Notes under the pieces: generated by a model
Seen by the model: only the letters and a program-made list of their open reading frames with translations
Database searches by the model: none
What the model was told of the DNA's origin: nothing
Program-made: the position numbers and the translations under genes
Assembly (NCBI RefSeq): GCF_000385335.1
Contig: NZ_ARWA01000001.1
Span: 3,798,001-3,862,000 of the forward strand
Source: Methyloferula stellata AR4
GTDB taxonomy: Bacteria; Pseudomonadota; Alphaproteobacteria; Rhizobiales; Beijerinckiaceae
Length of the DNA stretch: 64,000 nt
Direction: 5' to 3'
Part shown: in pieces, positions 1-8,567 of the stretch
How the letters are laid out: each line of letters opens with the position of its first letter
Position numbering within the stretch: position 1 is the stretch's first letter

Positions 1-1003
1 CCGCCTCGGCCCGCATCCGGCGAAGCGGGACCACATAGCCGAGCGAAGCGAAGACGCCGCCAAGCAAGGCGAAAGGCAGAAACGGCAGCCCTGGGATGAG
101 TGCCAGAAGCACCATCAGCAGAGCTGCGACGAAGAGCGCACGCGGATATTTGATGAGCTGGCTCAGAACCGCCTGCTCTGTCGAGCCGCGGGTTCCGCCC
201 TTTGACACGAGCAAGGCGGCGGCCAACGAAACGATCAGGGCCGGCACCTGCGATACGAGACCGTCGCCGACCGAAAGCTTGGTGAACACATCGGCCGCTT
301 CGCTAAGCGGCATGTTGTGGCGGGTCGTGCCGATGACGATGCCGCCAAAAATATTCACGGCCAGAATGATGATGCCGGCGATCGCATCGCCGCGCACGAA
401 TTTGGAAGCGCCGTCCATCGAACCGAAGAAGGAGCTTTCTTCTTCAAGCTCCCGCCGGCGGCGCTGTGCTTCCTTGTCGTCGATCAGACCGGCGTTCAGA
501 TCCGCATCGATGGCCATCTGCTTGCCGGGTATGGCGTCGAGCGTAAACCTCGCTCCAACCTCGGCGATACGCGTGGCACCCTTGGTGATCACGACGAAAT
601 TGACGGTCATCAAGATCGCGAAGACGATCAGACCGATCACGAAATCGCCGCTCATCACGAGCTTTGAAAAGCCGCCGATGATATAGCCGGCCGCCGTCAC
701 GCCCTCCGGTCCGTGCGAGAGGATGAGACGCGTCGTCGCGATATTGAGCGCAAGACGCAAGAGAGTCACGACCAGCAGGATCGTCGGGAACGCGGAAAAA
801 TCGAGCGGCCGCTGGATCCACAAGGCGACCATCAGGACCAGCACGGACATAGCGATCGAAAACGCCAGACCGAGATCGATCAGAAAGGCCGGGACCGGCA
901 GGAAGAAGATGGACAGGATCGCGACAATGCCGATGGCAAAGCCGATATCGCGCCGGCTCTTTGGATCCGCGACGGCGGAGCTGGTCAATAAGGCTTCCGC
1001 CAT
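1..1003 (-). CDS. flhA: Flagellar export gate protein FlhA (partial, C-terminus off the left edge)
   Basis: FlhA is the large inner-membrane subunit of the flagellar type III export gate. About 334 N-terminal residues are visible. They begin [19 protein letters not shown] and carry a run of hydrophobic helices, then the cytoplasmic loop typical of the FlhA/LcrD family, with [28 protein letters not shown] and [18 protein letters not shown]. The C-terminal cytoplasmic domain lies beyond base 1. The start is the ATG at 1003. The gene follows fliQ after a 200-base gap that contains a hairpin, so it may have its own expression control. The identification is firm; only completeness is unknown. Confidence 0.95.
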   Translation of the reverse strand, partial: MAEALLTSSAVADPKSRRDIGFAIGIVAILSIFFLPVPAFLIDLGLAFSIAMSVLVLMVALWIQRPLDFSAFPTILLVVTLLRLALNIATTRLILSHGPEGVTAAGYIIGGFSKLVMSGDFVIGLIVFAILMTVNFVVITKGATRIAEVGARFTLDAIPGKQMAIDADLNAGLIDDKEAQRRRRELEEESSFFGSMDGASKFVRGDAIAGIIILAVNIFGGIVIGTTRHNMPLSEAADVFTKLSVGDGLVSQVPALIVSLAAALLVSKGGTRGSTEQAVLSQLIKYPRALFVAALLMVLLALIPGLPFLPFALLGGVFASLGYVVPLRRMRAEA

Positions 1004-1168
1004 GGTCTCCCGCGCTTTGCTCTATTCACGCCGCGGCGTCAAAGCCCCGGCCGAATCCCTCCGGCGCGATGTGCCGGGCGGGAAGACCAAAGTCCACTTT
1101 CGGCCGGCGAGGGCTGTCGCCCAACGCCGCGGTTCATGAGCCTTTGTGCAAGTTGAAGCTTGTGCCAA

Positions 1169-1193
1169 GGTGGCGGTTCGGCGAGGCGCCACC
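1169..1193 (-). terminator. Hairpin between fliQ and flhA
   Basis: An inverted repeat GGTGGCG / CGCCACC (1169-1175 and 1187-1193, 11-base loop) lies 11 bases beyond the fliQ stop codon. No T tract follows on the minus strand, so it is more likely a weak terminator or an mRNA processing or stability element than an efficient intrinsic terminator. Confidence 0.3.
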
Positions 1194-1203
1194 AGACCAG
1201 GGC

Positions 1204-1470
1204 TCAATAGCCCTTTTCAATCCGGGAATAGACCTGCTCGGTAAAAGCATAAACTTGCCCACCAATAAATGGCGCGGCCAAAGTCATGACGACGAAAATC
1301 GCCAGAATTTTCGGAACGAAGGTCAGCGTCATCTCTTGGATTTGCGTCAAAGCCTGAAACAGCGCGATGACCACGCCGACGCCCATGGCGGTCCCGACCG
1401 CCGGCCCGGAGCCTAGAATGATCGTCCAAACCGCGGAGCGGATAATTTCGAGAGCGTCGGCTTCGTTCAT
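1204..1470 (-). CDS. fliQ: Flagellar export apparatus protein FliQ
   Basis: This 88-residue protein has two transmembrane helices (about residues 17-39 and 50-72) separated by a short polar loop containing LTQIQEMTLTFVPK, the hallmark of FliQ/SpaQ. Its length is the family norm of 88-90. FliQ forms part of the core export-gate channel with FliP and FliR. Its ATG overlaps the flgD stop codon by four bases (ATGA at 1467-1470), indicating translational coupling in the flgE-to-fliQ transcript. Confidence 0.96.
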   Translation of the reverse strand: MNEADALEIIRSAVWTIILGSGPAVGTAMGVGVVIALFQALTQIQEMTLTFVPKILAIFVVMTLAAPFIGGQVYAFTEQVYSRIEKGY

Positions 1471-1892
1471 TGAGACGCCGTCGGATTGCTGATCGTTATG
1501 CCATTGGCAAGCGACATCGTGCTTCCGTTCGTCAGTGTCGCCGTCGCCGTTCCGTCGCTTGCGATCGTCACCGATGCGACAGTGCCGCTCGTCTTGCCAT
1601 CCGCCGACGCCACATTTTTTCCGATGAGGCTGTCGGCTTGAGACAGCGTCGAAGAGGTGAGCATGGCGCTCAGCGTCGTATTGGTCTGCACCTGCTGCTC
1701 AACCTGCGAAAACGATGCGAGCTGGCTCATATATTGAGTCGGATCGGTTGGCTGGGTCGGATCCTGATTTTTCAGCTCGGCGATCAGCAGTTGCAAAAAC
1801 TCATTATAATTGACAGTGGGCGTCGATGCTGTCGAGGAACTCGACGACGAAGACGTACTTGACGTTGACGAGTTGACTGGGCTCACTGTCAT
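1467..1892 (-). CDS. flgD: Flagellar hook assembly protein FlgD
   Basis: FlgD is the hook-cap scaffold needed for FlgE polymerisation. After a serine/threonine-rich N-terminus the protein has the conserved block NYNEFLQLLIAELKNQDPT followed by DPTQYMSQLASFSQVEQ, diagnostic of the FlgD N-terminal domain. At 141 residues it is the short rhizobial form without the large C-terminal Ig/tudor domains of enteric FlgD. The start at 1892 is chosen because AAAGGTG lies seven bases ahead; the frame stays open 15 codons upstream. The neighbours flbT and fliQ match the rhizobial gene order. Confidence 0.94.
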   Translation of the reverse strand: MTVSPVNSSTSSTSSSSSSSTASTPTVNYNEFLQLLIAELKNQDPTQPTDPTQYMSQLASFSQVEQQVQTNTTLSAMLTSSTLSQADSLIGKNVASADGKTSGTVASVTIASDGTATATLTNGSTMSLANGITISNPTASQ

Positions 1893-1902
1893 GATGGCAC
1901 CT

Positions 1903-2310
1903 TTAAGCTGCTTGGTTGGGTGAAACGGCCATTCCACTCATGATTTCGGCTTCTATTGAAAATAAGCCCCGAATGCATTTCAAAGCTTCGAAGATTCGGT
2001 TCATTTGAACGAGCTGCGCAACATTCCTCAACCCGTTTACGACTTCTTCTTGCTCGAATGTTTCCGTGGTTCTGCGAATGGACTCGTTGAACATCTCATG
2101 CGCCGCCGCCGCATCGCCCGGATTCATCAAAATGACCTGGACGATAAAATAAAGCTGACGCAGCGGCGTATTTGCCTCTTCAACACGCATCACATGCGCT
2201 TCCAAAAGGAAGGTCGCATCATTCAAAAGCTCAAGCGATACCTTTCGGTCGACGCGTAAAACCGCCCCGTTGATATAAAGCTTTTCGCCCGCACGCAGCG
2301 AAATATGCAT
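1903..2310 (-). CDS. flbT: Flagellin biosynthesis repressor FlbT
   Basis: This 135-residue FlbT-family protein opens with MHISLRAGEKLYINGAVLRV and has the block LLEAHVMRVEEANTPLRQLYF typical of the family. In Caulobacter FlbT binds the 5' untranslated region of flagellin mRNA and destabilises it until hook assembly is complete. In Brucella it acts positively on flagellin. FlaF is encoded immediately upstream, as in other alphaproteobacteria. The two flagellin genes at 15240-17354 have long, conserved, structured leaders that are obvious candidate targets. That link is inferred. Confidence 0.95.
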   Translation of the reverse strand: MHISLRAGEKLYINGAVLRVDRKVSLELLNDATFLLEAHVMRVEEANTPLRQLYFIVQVILMNPGDAAAAHEMFNESIRRTTETFEQEEVVNGLRNVAQLVQMNRIFEALKCIRGLFSIEAEIMSGMAVSPNQAA

Positions 2311-2319
2311 AGGTTCATC

Positions 2320-2697
2320 TCACTTCAAACCATCGCGGATGATGCCGCAGATATCGATCAAACCTTCAAAATTATCGGATTTGCCGAGGCTGATCATGTC
2401 CGCCTCTTTCGTAACCCAAATCCCGACATTGATGAGGTCGGCCTTAAGCACATCGGGCAGATCGTTTTCCGGATTTACGAGATCTTCGATCAGAACCATC
2501 CATAGTTTGCGGACATAATGGAGGGCTTCGATGGATTCACGCGAAGTCCGGCCTTTCTGCTTCGCAGCCGTCAACAGCTCGAGCGCATGATCGAGCGCTT
2601 CGCGTTCCCGATTGCGGGAACTTTGAGGATCATCTTCCAAAACTTCGGCATAGGAGAATTGATACATGGATTTATTCGCGCCCTGATCCGCCGACAT
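2320..2697 (-). CDS. flaF: Flagellar biosynthesis regulator FlaF
   Basis: FlaF is a small cytoplasmic factor required for flagellin synthesis or secretion in alphaproteobacteria, usually acting opposite FlbT. The protein contains MYQFSYAEVLEDDP and the helical segment REREALDHALELL, both standard for FlaF, and is 125 residues from the first ATG. Most FlaF proteins begin at the MYQFSYAEV methionine (2667 here). Neither start has a good Shine-Dalgarno sequence. The first ATG lies only four bases after the flgL stop, which would allow coupling. Confidence 0.92.
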   Translation of the reverse strand: MSADQGANKSMYQFSYAEVLEDDPQSSRNREREALDHALELLTAAKQKGRTSRESIEALHYVRKLWMVLIEDLVNPENDLPDVLKADLINVGIWVTKEADMISLGKSDNFEGLIDICGIIRDGLK

Positions 2698-2701
2698 TGT
2701 T

Positions 2702-3754
2702 CTAGAGATAGTTCACGAGGCTAAGCTTGTGCAGTTGAGACGTCAGCGAATAGGCCGTCTGGATCTGCGTCTGCAAAGTGTTGACCTTCGTGGCCGCATT
2801 GTAGGCGTCGGCACTTTCAAGATTATTGACCTGCGTCGACAGAATGGTCATCTGAGCCGACATCTGATTGTTGGAGGTCGTGATCGAAGATTGCACAAGG
2901 CCGACGTTGGATTGGATATTGGTCAATCCCGTGACTGCGCTCGACAGCAAGGATTGCGCTTGGGTCGTCATCGCTTGATAAGCGTCGGAGCCGAGATTTT
3001 GACTGCCAAGGGCCGAAACCATCGTGTAGGCCTCGGCGAGCTGTCGAAATGCGGTCTGGTTTGCACTGACCGACGTGTTCTCGGTATTGCTATTCGAAAT
3101 CTGGCTAGTCAGCGTCTGGTCGGACGCGGACGACCAGCCTGAACCGGTCGACGTCGACCAATCGCCCGAGAACAGGCTGTCGAAAGCTCCGCCTGGGGCA
3201 AGAAAGCTCGACATTTGAGCGCCTGTGGTCGTCGAGAAGTCCGGTGGATTTCCGAATTGGGCCTGAATAGCATTGTTCACCGCGGCTGCGTTCGGAGCAC
3301 CACTGGCAAAAAAATCGGTGATCGGCGGATTCGACGTGTTCGTGCCTGCGAAGAGATAGCTACCGCCCAGCGTCGAGTTCAAATCCGAGGTCAGGGATTG
3401 GAGACCGGACGTCGCGGATGTCTGCAGAATGGACGAATTGGATTGAGTGCCCTGATTGGCAATCAGTGAATTCAGAAAGCTTTGAGCCGTCGTCTGCATA
3501 TTGCTCAAAGTGCTTTGTGTGGTGCTGAGACGCGTGGCCGCCGTGTTATTCGTCGTCGTCAGCGTTTGCATGAATGATTGCTGCTGCTGCAACGAAATGG
3601 CGCCGCCTGTCGACGCGCCGAGGGAAAGACCCACGTCCGCATCTTGTCCCGTTGAGAGCTCTATTTCGGCATTGGCGAGCTGCGATTGCATCGTATTGAC
3701 CGACTGGCTCAAGAACGATGCGAGCGACGCGGTCGAGATCGAAGATATCGTCAT
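2702..3754 (-). CDS. flgL: Flagellar hook-filament junction protein FlgL
   Basis: FlgL (HAP3) joins hook-associated protein 1 to the flagellin filament. The 350-residue protein has flagellin-like coiled-coil ends: N-terminal VNTMQSQLANAEIELSTGQ and a C-terminal helix ending in QIQTAYSLTSQLHKLSLVNYL. It also has the internal segment LGGSYLFAGTNTSNPPI, typical of FlgL (SGEYLFSG-like). Its start overlaps the flgK stop by four bases (3751-3754), so the two junction proteins are probably made in coupled amounts. It lies in the flgE-flgK-flgL-flaF-flbT-flgD-fliQ unit. Confidence 0.93.
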   Translation of the reverse strand: MTISSISTASLASFLSQSVNTMQSQLANAEIELSTGQDADVGLSLGASTGGAISLQQQQSFMQTLTTTNNTAATRLSTTQSTLSNMQTTAQSFLNSLIANQGTQSNSSILQTSATSGLQSLTSDLNSTLGGSYLFAGTNTSNPPITDFFASGAPNAAAVNNAIQAQFGNPPDFSTTTGAQMSSFLAPGGAFDSLFSGDWSTSTGSGWSSASDQTLTSQISNSNTENTSVSANQTAFRQLAEAYTMVSALGSQNLGSDAYQAMTTQAQSLLSSAVTGLTNIQSNVGLVQSSITTSNNQMSAQMTILSTQVNNLESADAYNAATKVNTLQTQIQTAYSLTSQLHKLSLVNYL

Positions 3755-5244
3755 GACGTAGAGCTAACCCCCATCGAATACAAAAGCGTGCCAAACATGG
3801 TGTGAATGGTCGACATCAATTTGGCGGACGCTTGGTAAGAGTTTTCCAATTGCAGCATTTGCGACATTTGACTGTCGATATTGACGCCGGTCGTATTCGA
3901 AAGAGCCGTAGTTGCCTGGCTCAGCAAGGTGCTCTGATATGTGCCGGCAGAGGACGCATCCGATCTTTGGCCTTCGAGCCAGCTTACGGAAGCGGTCGCA
4001 TAGTTGCTCAATGTATTGCTCGTTCCGATGCCTCCAGCAGGATCAAATGTCGCCGTCGCCGAAAGATTGCTCAAGAGCTGATTGAGCCTGCCGTTGTAAC
4101 TGGCATCACCGGATGTATTATAAGTGTAGGCCGTGCCCGACGGATCGGAAATGCCGCCATCGCGCAAGAGCAAGGCATTTCCGCCTTGGTTTGGATCAAC
4201 GCTCGCATTCACTTCGATCGTGCCGGCCAGTCCCGTGTCGCTCGCGGGCATCCCGGTTGCGCCTGGAGTCGTAAACAGACCCGGCTGCGTCGCCCCGCCG
4301 CCTCCGCTCTGGTCGGTCTCGGCGAAGGCGCCGATCAAATTGCCCGCGATCGAGTCCAATTGAGACTGATAAGTGACTGCGACATTGTCCCGCAAATTCG
4401 CAAGGCCTGCGAGAGCCCCGGATTGGATCGGCATCGTCGAGCCACTTCCAGTGATCGGAACGCCGTCGACGAATACTGCATTGCCGGTGGTCGAAGACGT
4501 ATAGGCGGCAGTTGGATTGAATGTCACCGTGCGGGCCGTTCCTTGAAACAAGGTGACGCCGCTGTCGGTATAGATATTCATGCTGTTGTTCGGACCGCCG
4601 ACCGTCGTAATGCCGATCTGCTGAGAGAGTTGCGTCAGGATCGAATCGCGGCTGTCCTCCGCGTCCGTCACGTCGGTGCCAGCCAAAGTCCCGCTCGTGA
4701 TCTGCGCGTTCACGGTTTGAAATTGCTGCAACAACGAGTTGATCTGACTGACCGACTGACTCATGCTGGCATCCGCTTGTTCGCGAACGCCTTGCACGGT
4801 CGAAGTGGCGCTGTTTAAAGATTGCGCGAGCGTCTGCGCCGAACTGACGGCCGCATCCGCCAAGGCTGAGTCGCTCGGCGATGCCTGGTAAGATTGCAGC
4901 GCATTCGTGAAATTGCTCAGCAGTGTCGATGGCGATTGAGAAGCCGACCCGTCACTCGTCGCGCCGACAGTTGCCTCGAGCTGTGTCAGACCGTTCGAAA
5001 TCGCAGTTTGTGTCGCCGAAGACGCGGTCGCATTCAGCATATTGTCGAAGAGCGTCTGATTTTGGACGCGCGTGACCGAGACGACTTGCGCGCCGCCATT
5101 GGTCGTCGTCGCGACATTGGCGGTTTTGGTGTTAAAAGTTCCAGTATCGTTCGCATTCGCTATATTGCGCGTCAGAACCTGCGTTTGGGCAGTGACCGCA
5201 TTCAAAGCGGATTGAGCGATATTTGTAGCTGTTGCGAGGCTCAT
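3751..5244 (-). CDS. flgK: Flagellar hook-associated protein FlgK
   Basis: FlgK (HAP1) sits directly on the hook tip. The 497-residue protein begins with the rod/hook-family N-terminus, where AQTQVLTRNIANANDTGTF replaces the usual NNIANANTPGY, and ends with the matching C-terminal helix NSYQASAKLMSTIHTMFGTLL. A central FlgK segment is present: VNAQITSGTLAGTDVTDAED, followed by DSRDSILTQLSQQIGI. The protein is serine/threonine-rich and contains no cysteine, as usual for exported axial proteins. It lies 39 bases from flgE and overlaps flgL. Confidence 0.94.
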   Translation of the reverse strand: MSLATATNIAQSALNAVTAQTQVLTRNIANANDTGTFNTKTANVATTTNGGAQVVSVTRVQNQTLFDNMLNATASSATQTAISNGLTQLEATVGATSDGSASQSPSTLLSNFTNALQSYQASPSDSALADAAVSSAQTLAQSLNSATSTVQGVREQADASMSQSVSQINSLLQQFQTVNAQITSGTLAGTDVTDAEDSRDSILTQLSQQIGITTVGGPNNSMNIYTDSGVTLFQGTARTVTFNPTAAYTSSTTGNAVFVDGVPITGSGSTMPIQSGALAGLANLRDNVAVTYQSQLDSIAGNLIGAFAETDQSGGGGATQPGLFTTPGATGMPASDTGLAGTIEVNASVDPNQGGNALLLRDGGISDPSGTAYTYNTSGDASYNGRLNQLLSNLSATATFDPAGGIGTSNTLSNYATASVSWLEGQRSDASSAGTYQSTLLSQATTALSNTTGVNIDSQMSQMLQLENSYQASAKLMSTIHTMFGTLLYSMGVSSTS

Positions 5245-5283
5245 GGTACGGGCTCTATAGATACGAAGAGATGGTAGACAGCA

Positions 5284-6582
5284 TCACTTCAACATATTGA
5301 CGAGCTCACTTAGAAGGCTGGAACTCGTTTGGAACACTTTCGAGTTCGCTTCATACCCGCTCTGCGCCTGGATCATATTGGTCAACTGGGTTGCAAGATC
5401 GGTGGTCGACAATTCCAAAGTTGAAGACTTCAGCGAACCGAGACCTCCCTGTCCCGGCGTTCCATAGACCACGTCGCCGGAGAGGGCGTTCGCCTGCCAG
5501 ACATTTCCCGAGATGGGGACCAGACTGTCGGGGCTCGGCACATTGCCAAGCGGAATATCGAAAATAGGGACTGTCGCTCCGTTGGCATAAACGGCCGACA
5601 TCGTGCCATCGGCAGAGATGCTCACCCCGGTGACGCCGCTTGGAGCATTGCCATTCACAGTCGCCGTCGTAGGCGTGTAGGCCGCATCGAGCTGCGTCAT
5701 CCCGGCGATATTCAAGTTGAGCGTCTGAGTGCCCGTACCGCTATTCGGAATGGGAATCGCAACAGAAGACGGGGTCGTAAGAGCGCCAGTCGTGGGATCG
5801 AAGGTCAAGGTCTGTGTCGCCAGCGGCGTATCGGGGACGCCGCCATTGGTATAGGGGAACCCACCGCCAGAAGCCGCATCGGCCTGATTGTAGACAGACA
5901 TTTCCCAGGTCGGGTTTCCGGCGCCATCGGTGCCTGTATTCGTCATATAGATGTCGAGCGTAACAGGCGTCCCAAGTTCATTATAAGTGACGACCGAAGT
6001 TTTATCCGTGTAGGTCACCGGGGCCGTATTGCTCGATGGCAAATTGGCCGGCGCCACGACCGGAGTGGACGACGCCGGAAGGTTTGCGGAGAATGTTCCA
6101 GACGTCGTCGGCGTTGCCGTCAGAGCCGCCGAACCGACATTGACTGGGACAAGGCCGGCCGAACCATTCGCCACAGCGCCCGCCGCTCCCGCCGCGAGGC
6201 TATAGCCCAAGAGCGTATAGCCGGCGGAGTTGACGAGATTGCCCGAGGAATCCGGTGTGAACGAACCGTCGCGCGTCAAGAATTTATTGCCGGCCGCATC
6301 TTGAACGGCGAAGAACCCGTTTCCGCTGACGGCGAGATCGGTGTTCGTATTCGTCGACGAGAAACCGCCCTGCTCGGAATTGAGATAAGCGAAATTCGTC
6401 GTGACTCCGGCACCATTGAAACTGGTCGGGCTGGCGCTGCTGACAACGTCAGCGAATTGAGCCTCGACGTCTTTGTAGCCGGTCGTATTGGAATTCGCGA
6501 TATTTTGGGAAATGGCCGTCAGTGTGTTCGATTGAGCGGCCATCCCGGACACGCTTGAGTTCAATGCACTGAAGAGGCCCAT
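5284..6582 (-). CDS. flgE: Flagellar hook protein FlgE
   Basis: FlgE builds the curved hook. The protein begins MGLFSALNSSVSGM, has the N-terminal rod-hook motif SQNIANSNTTGYKDVEAQF, a FlgF/G/E segment GNGFFAVQDAAGNKFLTRDG and the C-terminal helix NMIQAQSGYEANSKVFQ. Length is 432 residues. The ATG at 6582 is chosen because GGAGA lies seven bases ahead; the ATG two codons upstream at 6588 would be too close to it. It is the first gene of the hook operon and follows a 500-base gap after ftcR, so a promoter is expected upstream. Confidence 0.95.
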   Translation of the reverse strand: MGLFSALNSSVSGMAAQSNTLTAISQNIANSNTTGYKDVEAQFADVVSSASPTSFNGAGVTTNFAYLNSEQGGFSSTNTNTDLAVSGNGFFAVQDAAGNKFLTRDGSFTPDSSGNLVNSAGYTLLGYSLAAGAAGAVANGSAGLVPVNVGSAALTATPTTSGTFSANLPASSTPVVAPANLPSSNTAPVTYTDKTSVVTYNELGTPVTLDIYMTNTGTDGAGNPTWEMSVYNQADAASGGGFPYTNGGVPDTPLATQTLTFDPTTGALTTPSSVAIPIPNSGTGTQTLNLNIAGMTQLDAAYTPTTATVNGNAPSGVTGVSISADGTMSAVYANGATVPIFDIPLGNVPSPDSLVPISGNVWQANALSGDVVYGTPGQGGLGSLKSSTLELSTTDLATQLTNMIQAQSGYEANSKVFQTSSSLLSELVNMLK

Positions 6583-7099
6583 CACCATTTCTCCGCGTCT
6601 AAGTACGCAGAGTAAAGGCGGAAGAGCTTGTGTGGAGCTTGCGCGAAGGGGTCAAGCTTCCGGTTGGAAAACAAACGAAATATTAATAACTTCGTAAAAA
6701 GTCGGCGACGCGATTTTTTCGCGCGCACGACGTTAAGTTCATGGGCGAGCAACAGGCGGAAGCGCGCCCAAGCGACGCGTTCAAGCCCTGTTTCAATCTC
6801 AAGGCAAGTGAAGCCGCAATCGGCTCATAGTCGAGCCCGCGCGGATCGGTCGCTCCGTCAAACCGGCACGCGATGTAAGCGTGTTGGAAGCAGGCTTCGT
6901 GTCCGTTACGGCCCGGCGCGTGCTTATCGGCGCCTGCTTATTGGCCTGGTCTTGCCGGCCGTGTCGGGACGAGACCTAGCGGCCGGTTCTCAGACAAGGC
7001 AGGCGAGCTATCGTATTGACCGCGCGCAGTGCCTGTGGCGAGAACAAGCCTGGACATAACGCGCGATCAGTTTTCGTGCTTGCGCTAACCGGCCATCGC
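6583..7099. other. Gene-free interval between ftcR and flgE
   Basis: These 517 bases hold no convincing gene on either strand; the open frames are arginine-rich and unlike any family. An AT-rich patch at about 6670-6715 would suit the promoter of the leftward flgE operon, the presumed target of FtcR. No clear -35/-10 pair or operator palindrome is visible. Confidence 0.5.
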
Positions 7100-7777
7100 T
7101 CAGCCGGTGATGTCACCCAACCGATATCCGAGATAGCGAACGGAATTAATCGGATCGTAGCCGAGCTGCCGCCGAAGCTTTTTACGCAGCTTGCTGATGT
7201 GGCTTTCGACGACATTCTCTTCAACATTCTCGTCGAAGATTCCATAGATCGCATTGAAGATCTGCGCCTTGCTGACGCGCCGTCCGCGATTGCTTACGAG
7301 ATATTCGAGAATACGGCGCTCGCGCCGCGGCAAAGGCAACACCGAGCCCTGCACTTCAGGATCGCGGCCATCGAAAAAGACCCGCATCTCGCCAACGACG
7401 GCGTGATCTTTCTCGGTTTCCAACCGGCGGCGGATCGCGCCGACGCGCGCCAGAATTTCTCTGACATGGATCGGTTTGCGCACGACGTCATCGACGCCGG
7501 CAGCAAAGAGATCAAGAGTCTGTTCGAGCGATGGCGTTTCATTCATCGCGATAACGGGAGCGCGTGAGCGTTCCCGGATCATCTTGGGCAGACCTACGCG
7601 GTCGCGGCAATCGCCGAGAAGAAAAGCTTCGACGGCGAAGATGTCCCCGTCACCGACCGTTGCAACCCATTCACGAAAATCCTCCGGGCAAAAGACCGCC
7701 GAAGAAACGCCTTCACTTCCGAACCGGCAGGCATAACCCGCCGTAACAATTTCGCGTTCGTCAACGATCACCAGCAC
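7100..7777 (-). CDS. ftcR: Flagellar class III regulator FtcR (Rem-type orphan response regulator)
   Basis: This 225-residue OmpR-type regulator resembles Brucella FtcR and Sinorhizobium Rem, which activate fliF, flgE and other flagellar genes. The receiver (about 1-115) keeps the conserved lysine in [15 protein letters not shown]. At the usual phospho-acceptor strand it reads [12 protein letters not shown], so a normal acceptor aspartate seems to be absent and it may work without phosphorylation. The winged-helix DNA-binding domain (about 130-222) contains [19 protein letters not shown] and [14 protein letters not shown]. The start is GTG at 7777, eight bases after a G-run. It sits between the motB-fliK group and the hook operon, exactly as in rhizobia. 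Confidence 0.93.
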   Translation of the reverse strand: MLVIVDEREIVTAGYACRFGSEGVSSAVFCPEDFREWVATVGDGDIFAVEAFLLGDCRDRVGLPKMIRERSRAPVIAMNETPSLEQTLDLFAAGVDDVVRKPIHVREILARVGAIRRRLETEKDHAVVGEMRVFFDGRDPEVQGSVLPLPRRERRILEYLVSNRGRRVSKAQIFNAIYGIFDENVEENVVESHISKLRKKLRRQLGYDPINSVRYLGYRLGDITG

Positions 7778-7817
7778 CGGACTGCCCCCCCGAATCAGTT
7801 TGTCTCGGTGGTTTAAT

Positions 7818-7845
7818 GTTTTAGCAACGTCTGTTCATTCGTCAA
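7818..7845 (-). promoter_or_regulatory. Possible sigma-70 promoter of ftcR
   Basis: On the minus strand TTGACG (7845-7840) and TAAAAC (7823-7818) are separated by 16 bases, matching five and four of six consensus positions. Transcription would start about 35 bases ahead of the GTG start of ftcR. The surrounding 163-base intergenic stretch is AT-rich. Pattern match only. Confidence 0.35.
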
Positions 7846-7940
7846 ATGTTACCACCCAAAATTTCCTCAGACGAAATGAGGAGTTAGCTGTCATTGCATG
7901 GCTGCAACACAGCAAGTGATTCAATTTGCTCGATTATGAG

Positions 7941-8567
7941 TCACTGACAAAAAGATCGCGCGTTTGCGGTCCATTCGCCGAAGCCGGTGGCGACCATATT
8001 GGTGATCACCGCGCAGACATATCGCTTCTGCGCCGGGTCATTGTTCGGCCCCGCATGATAGCGCGCGGCCGCCAAGGTCCAGCTCCCCTCGCGGGTCTTA
8101 AGGTCGCGCAAGAACTGCGCGGCATAATCGACATTGAGATGGGGGTCGAACATCTCGTCGATCGAGTGGAAGTGGCTCGCATGATAAAAATGATTGATCT
8201 GCATGCAGCCGATGTCGATGAGTTTGGCGCCGGTTTTGCGGGCTTCTTCGAAGCGCTGGATCGCTTCTTGAACATTGGCTGCAAAAAAGGACGGCCCTTC
8301 GATATTCAAGGCGTAAGGGTGCAGCGAGCCCTTCTGGCCCGTCTCTGTCAGGCCGACGGCATAGAGCACACCCAGCGGCACATCATATTTTTTGGCCGCG
8401 CGGCTCATCTCGCGTTCGCAGATATTCGAAGGTTCGGTGCTCGCCTGCTGCGCGGCCTTAGACGTAAACGCCGTCGCCGACAGTCCGAGTGCCAGAAGAA
8501 TCGGAGCCGCTCTCCCGATTGAGACCAGCCGCGGTCTCACGACCCCTTTGTGTTGGAGACTGATCAT
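7941..8567 (-). CDS. Lytic transglycosylase-like protein (SLT fold) of the flagellar cluster
   Basis: This is an exported peptidoglycan lytic transglycosylase of the SLT/goose-lysozyme fold, probably opening the murein for the flagellar rod, a job done by FlgJ or SltF elsewhere. From the ATG at 8567 the protein is 208 residues with a basic, hydrophobic N-terminal signal sequence (about residues 10-39). The SLT blocks are present in order: AVGLTETGQKG with the presumed catalytic glutamate, DIGCMQINHFYH, and AAARYHAGPNN. The reading frame overlaps the 3' end of fliK by about 110 bases in another frame. It corresponds to the transglycosylase gene between motD and rem/ftcR in rhizobial clusters. 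Confidence 0.85.
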   Translation of the reverse strand: MISLQHKGVVRPRLVSIGRAAPILLALGLSATAFTSKAAQQASTEPSNICEREMSRAAKKYDVPLGVLYAVGLTETGQKGSLHPYALNIEGPSFFAANVQEAIQRFEEARKTGAKLIDIGCMQINHFYHASHFHSIDEMFDPHLNVDYAAQFLRDLKTREGSWTLAAARYHAGPNNDPAQKRYVCAVITNMVATGFGEWTANARSFCQ

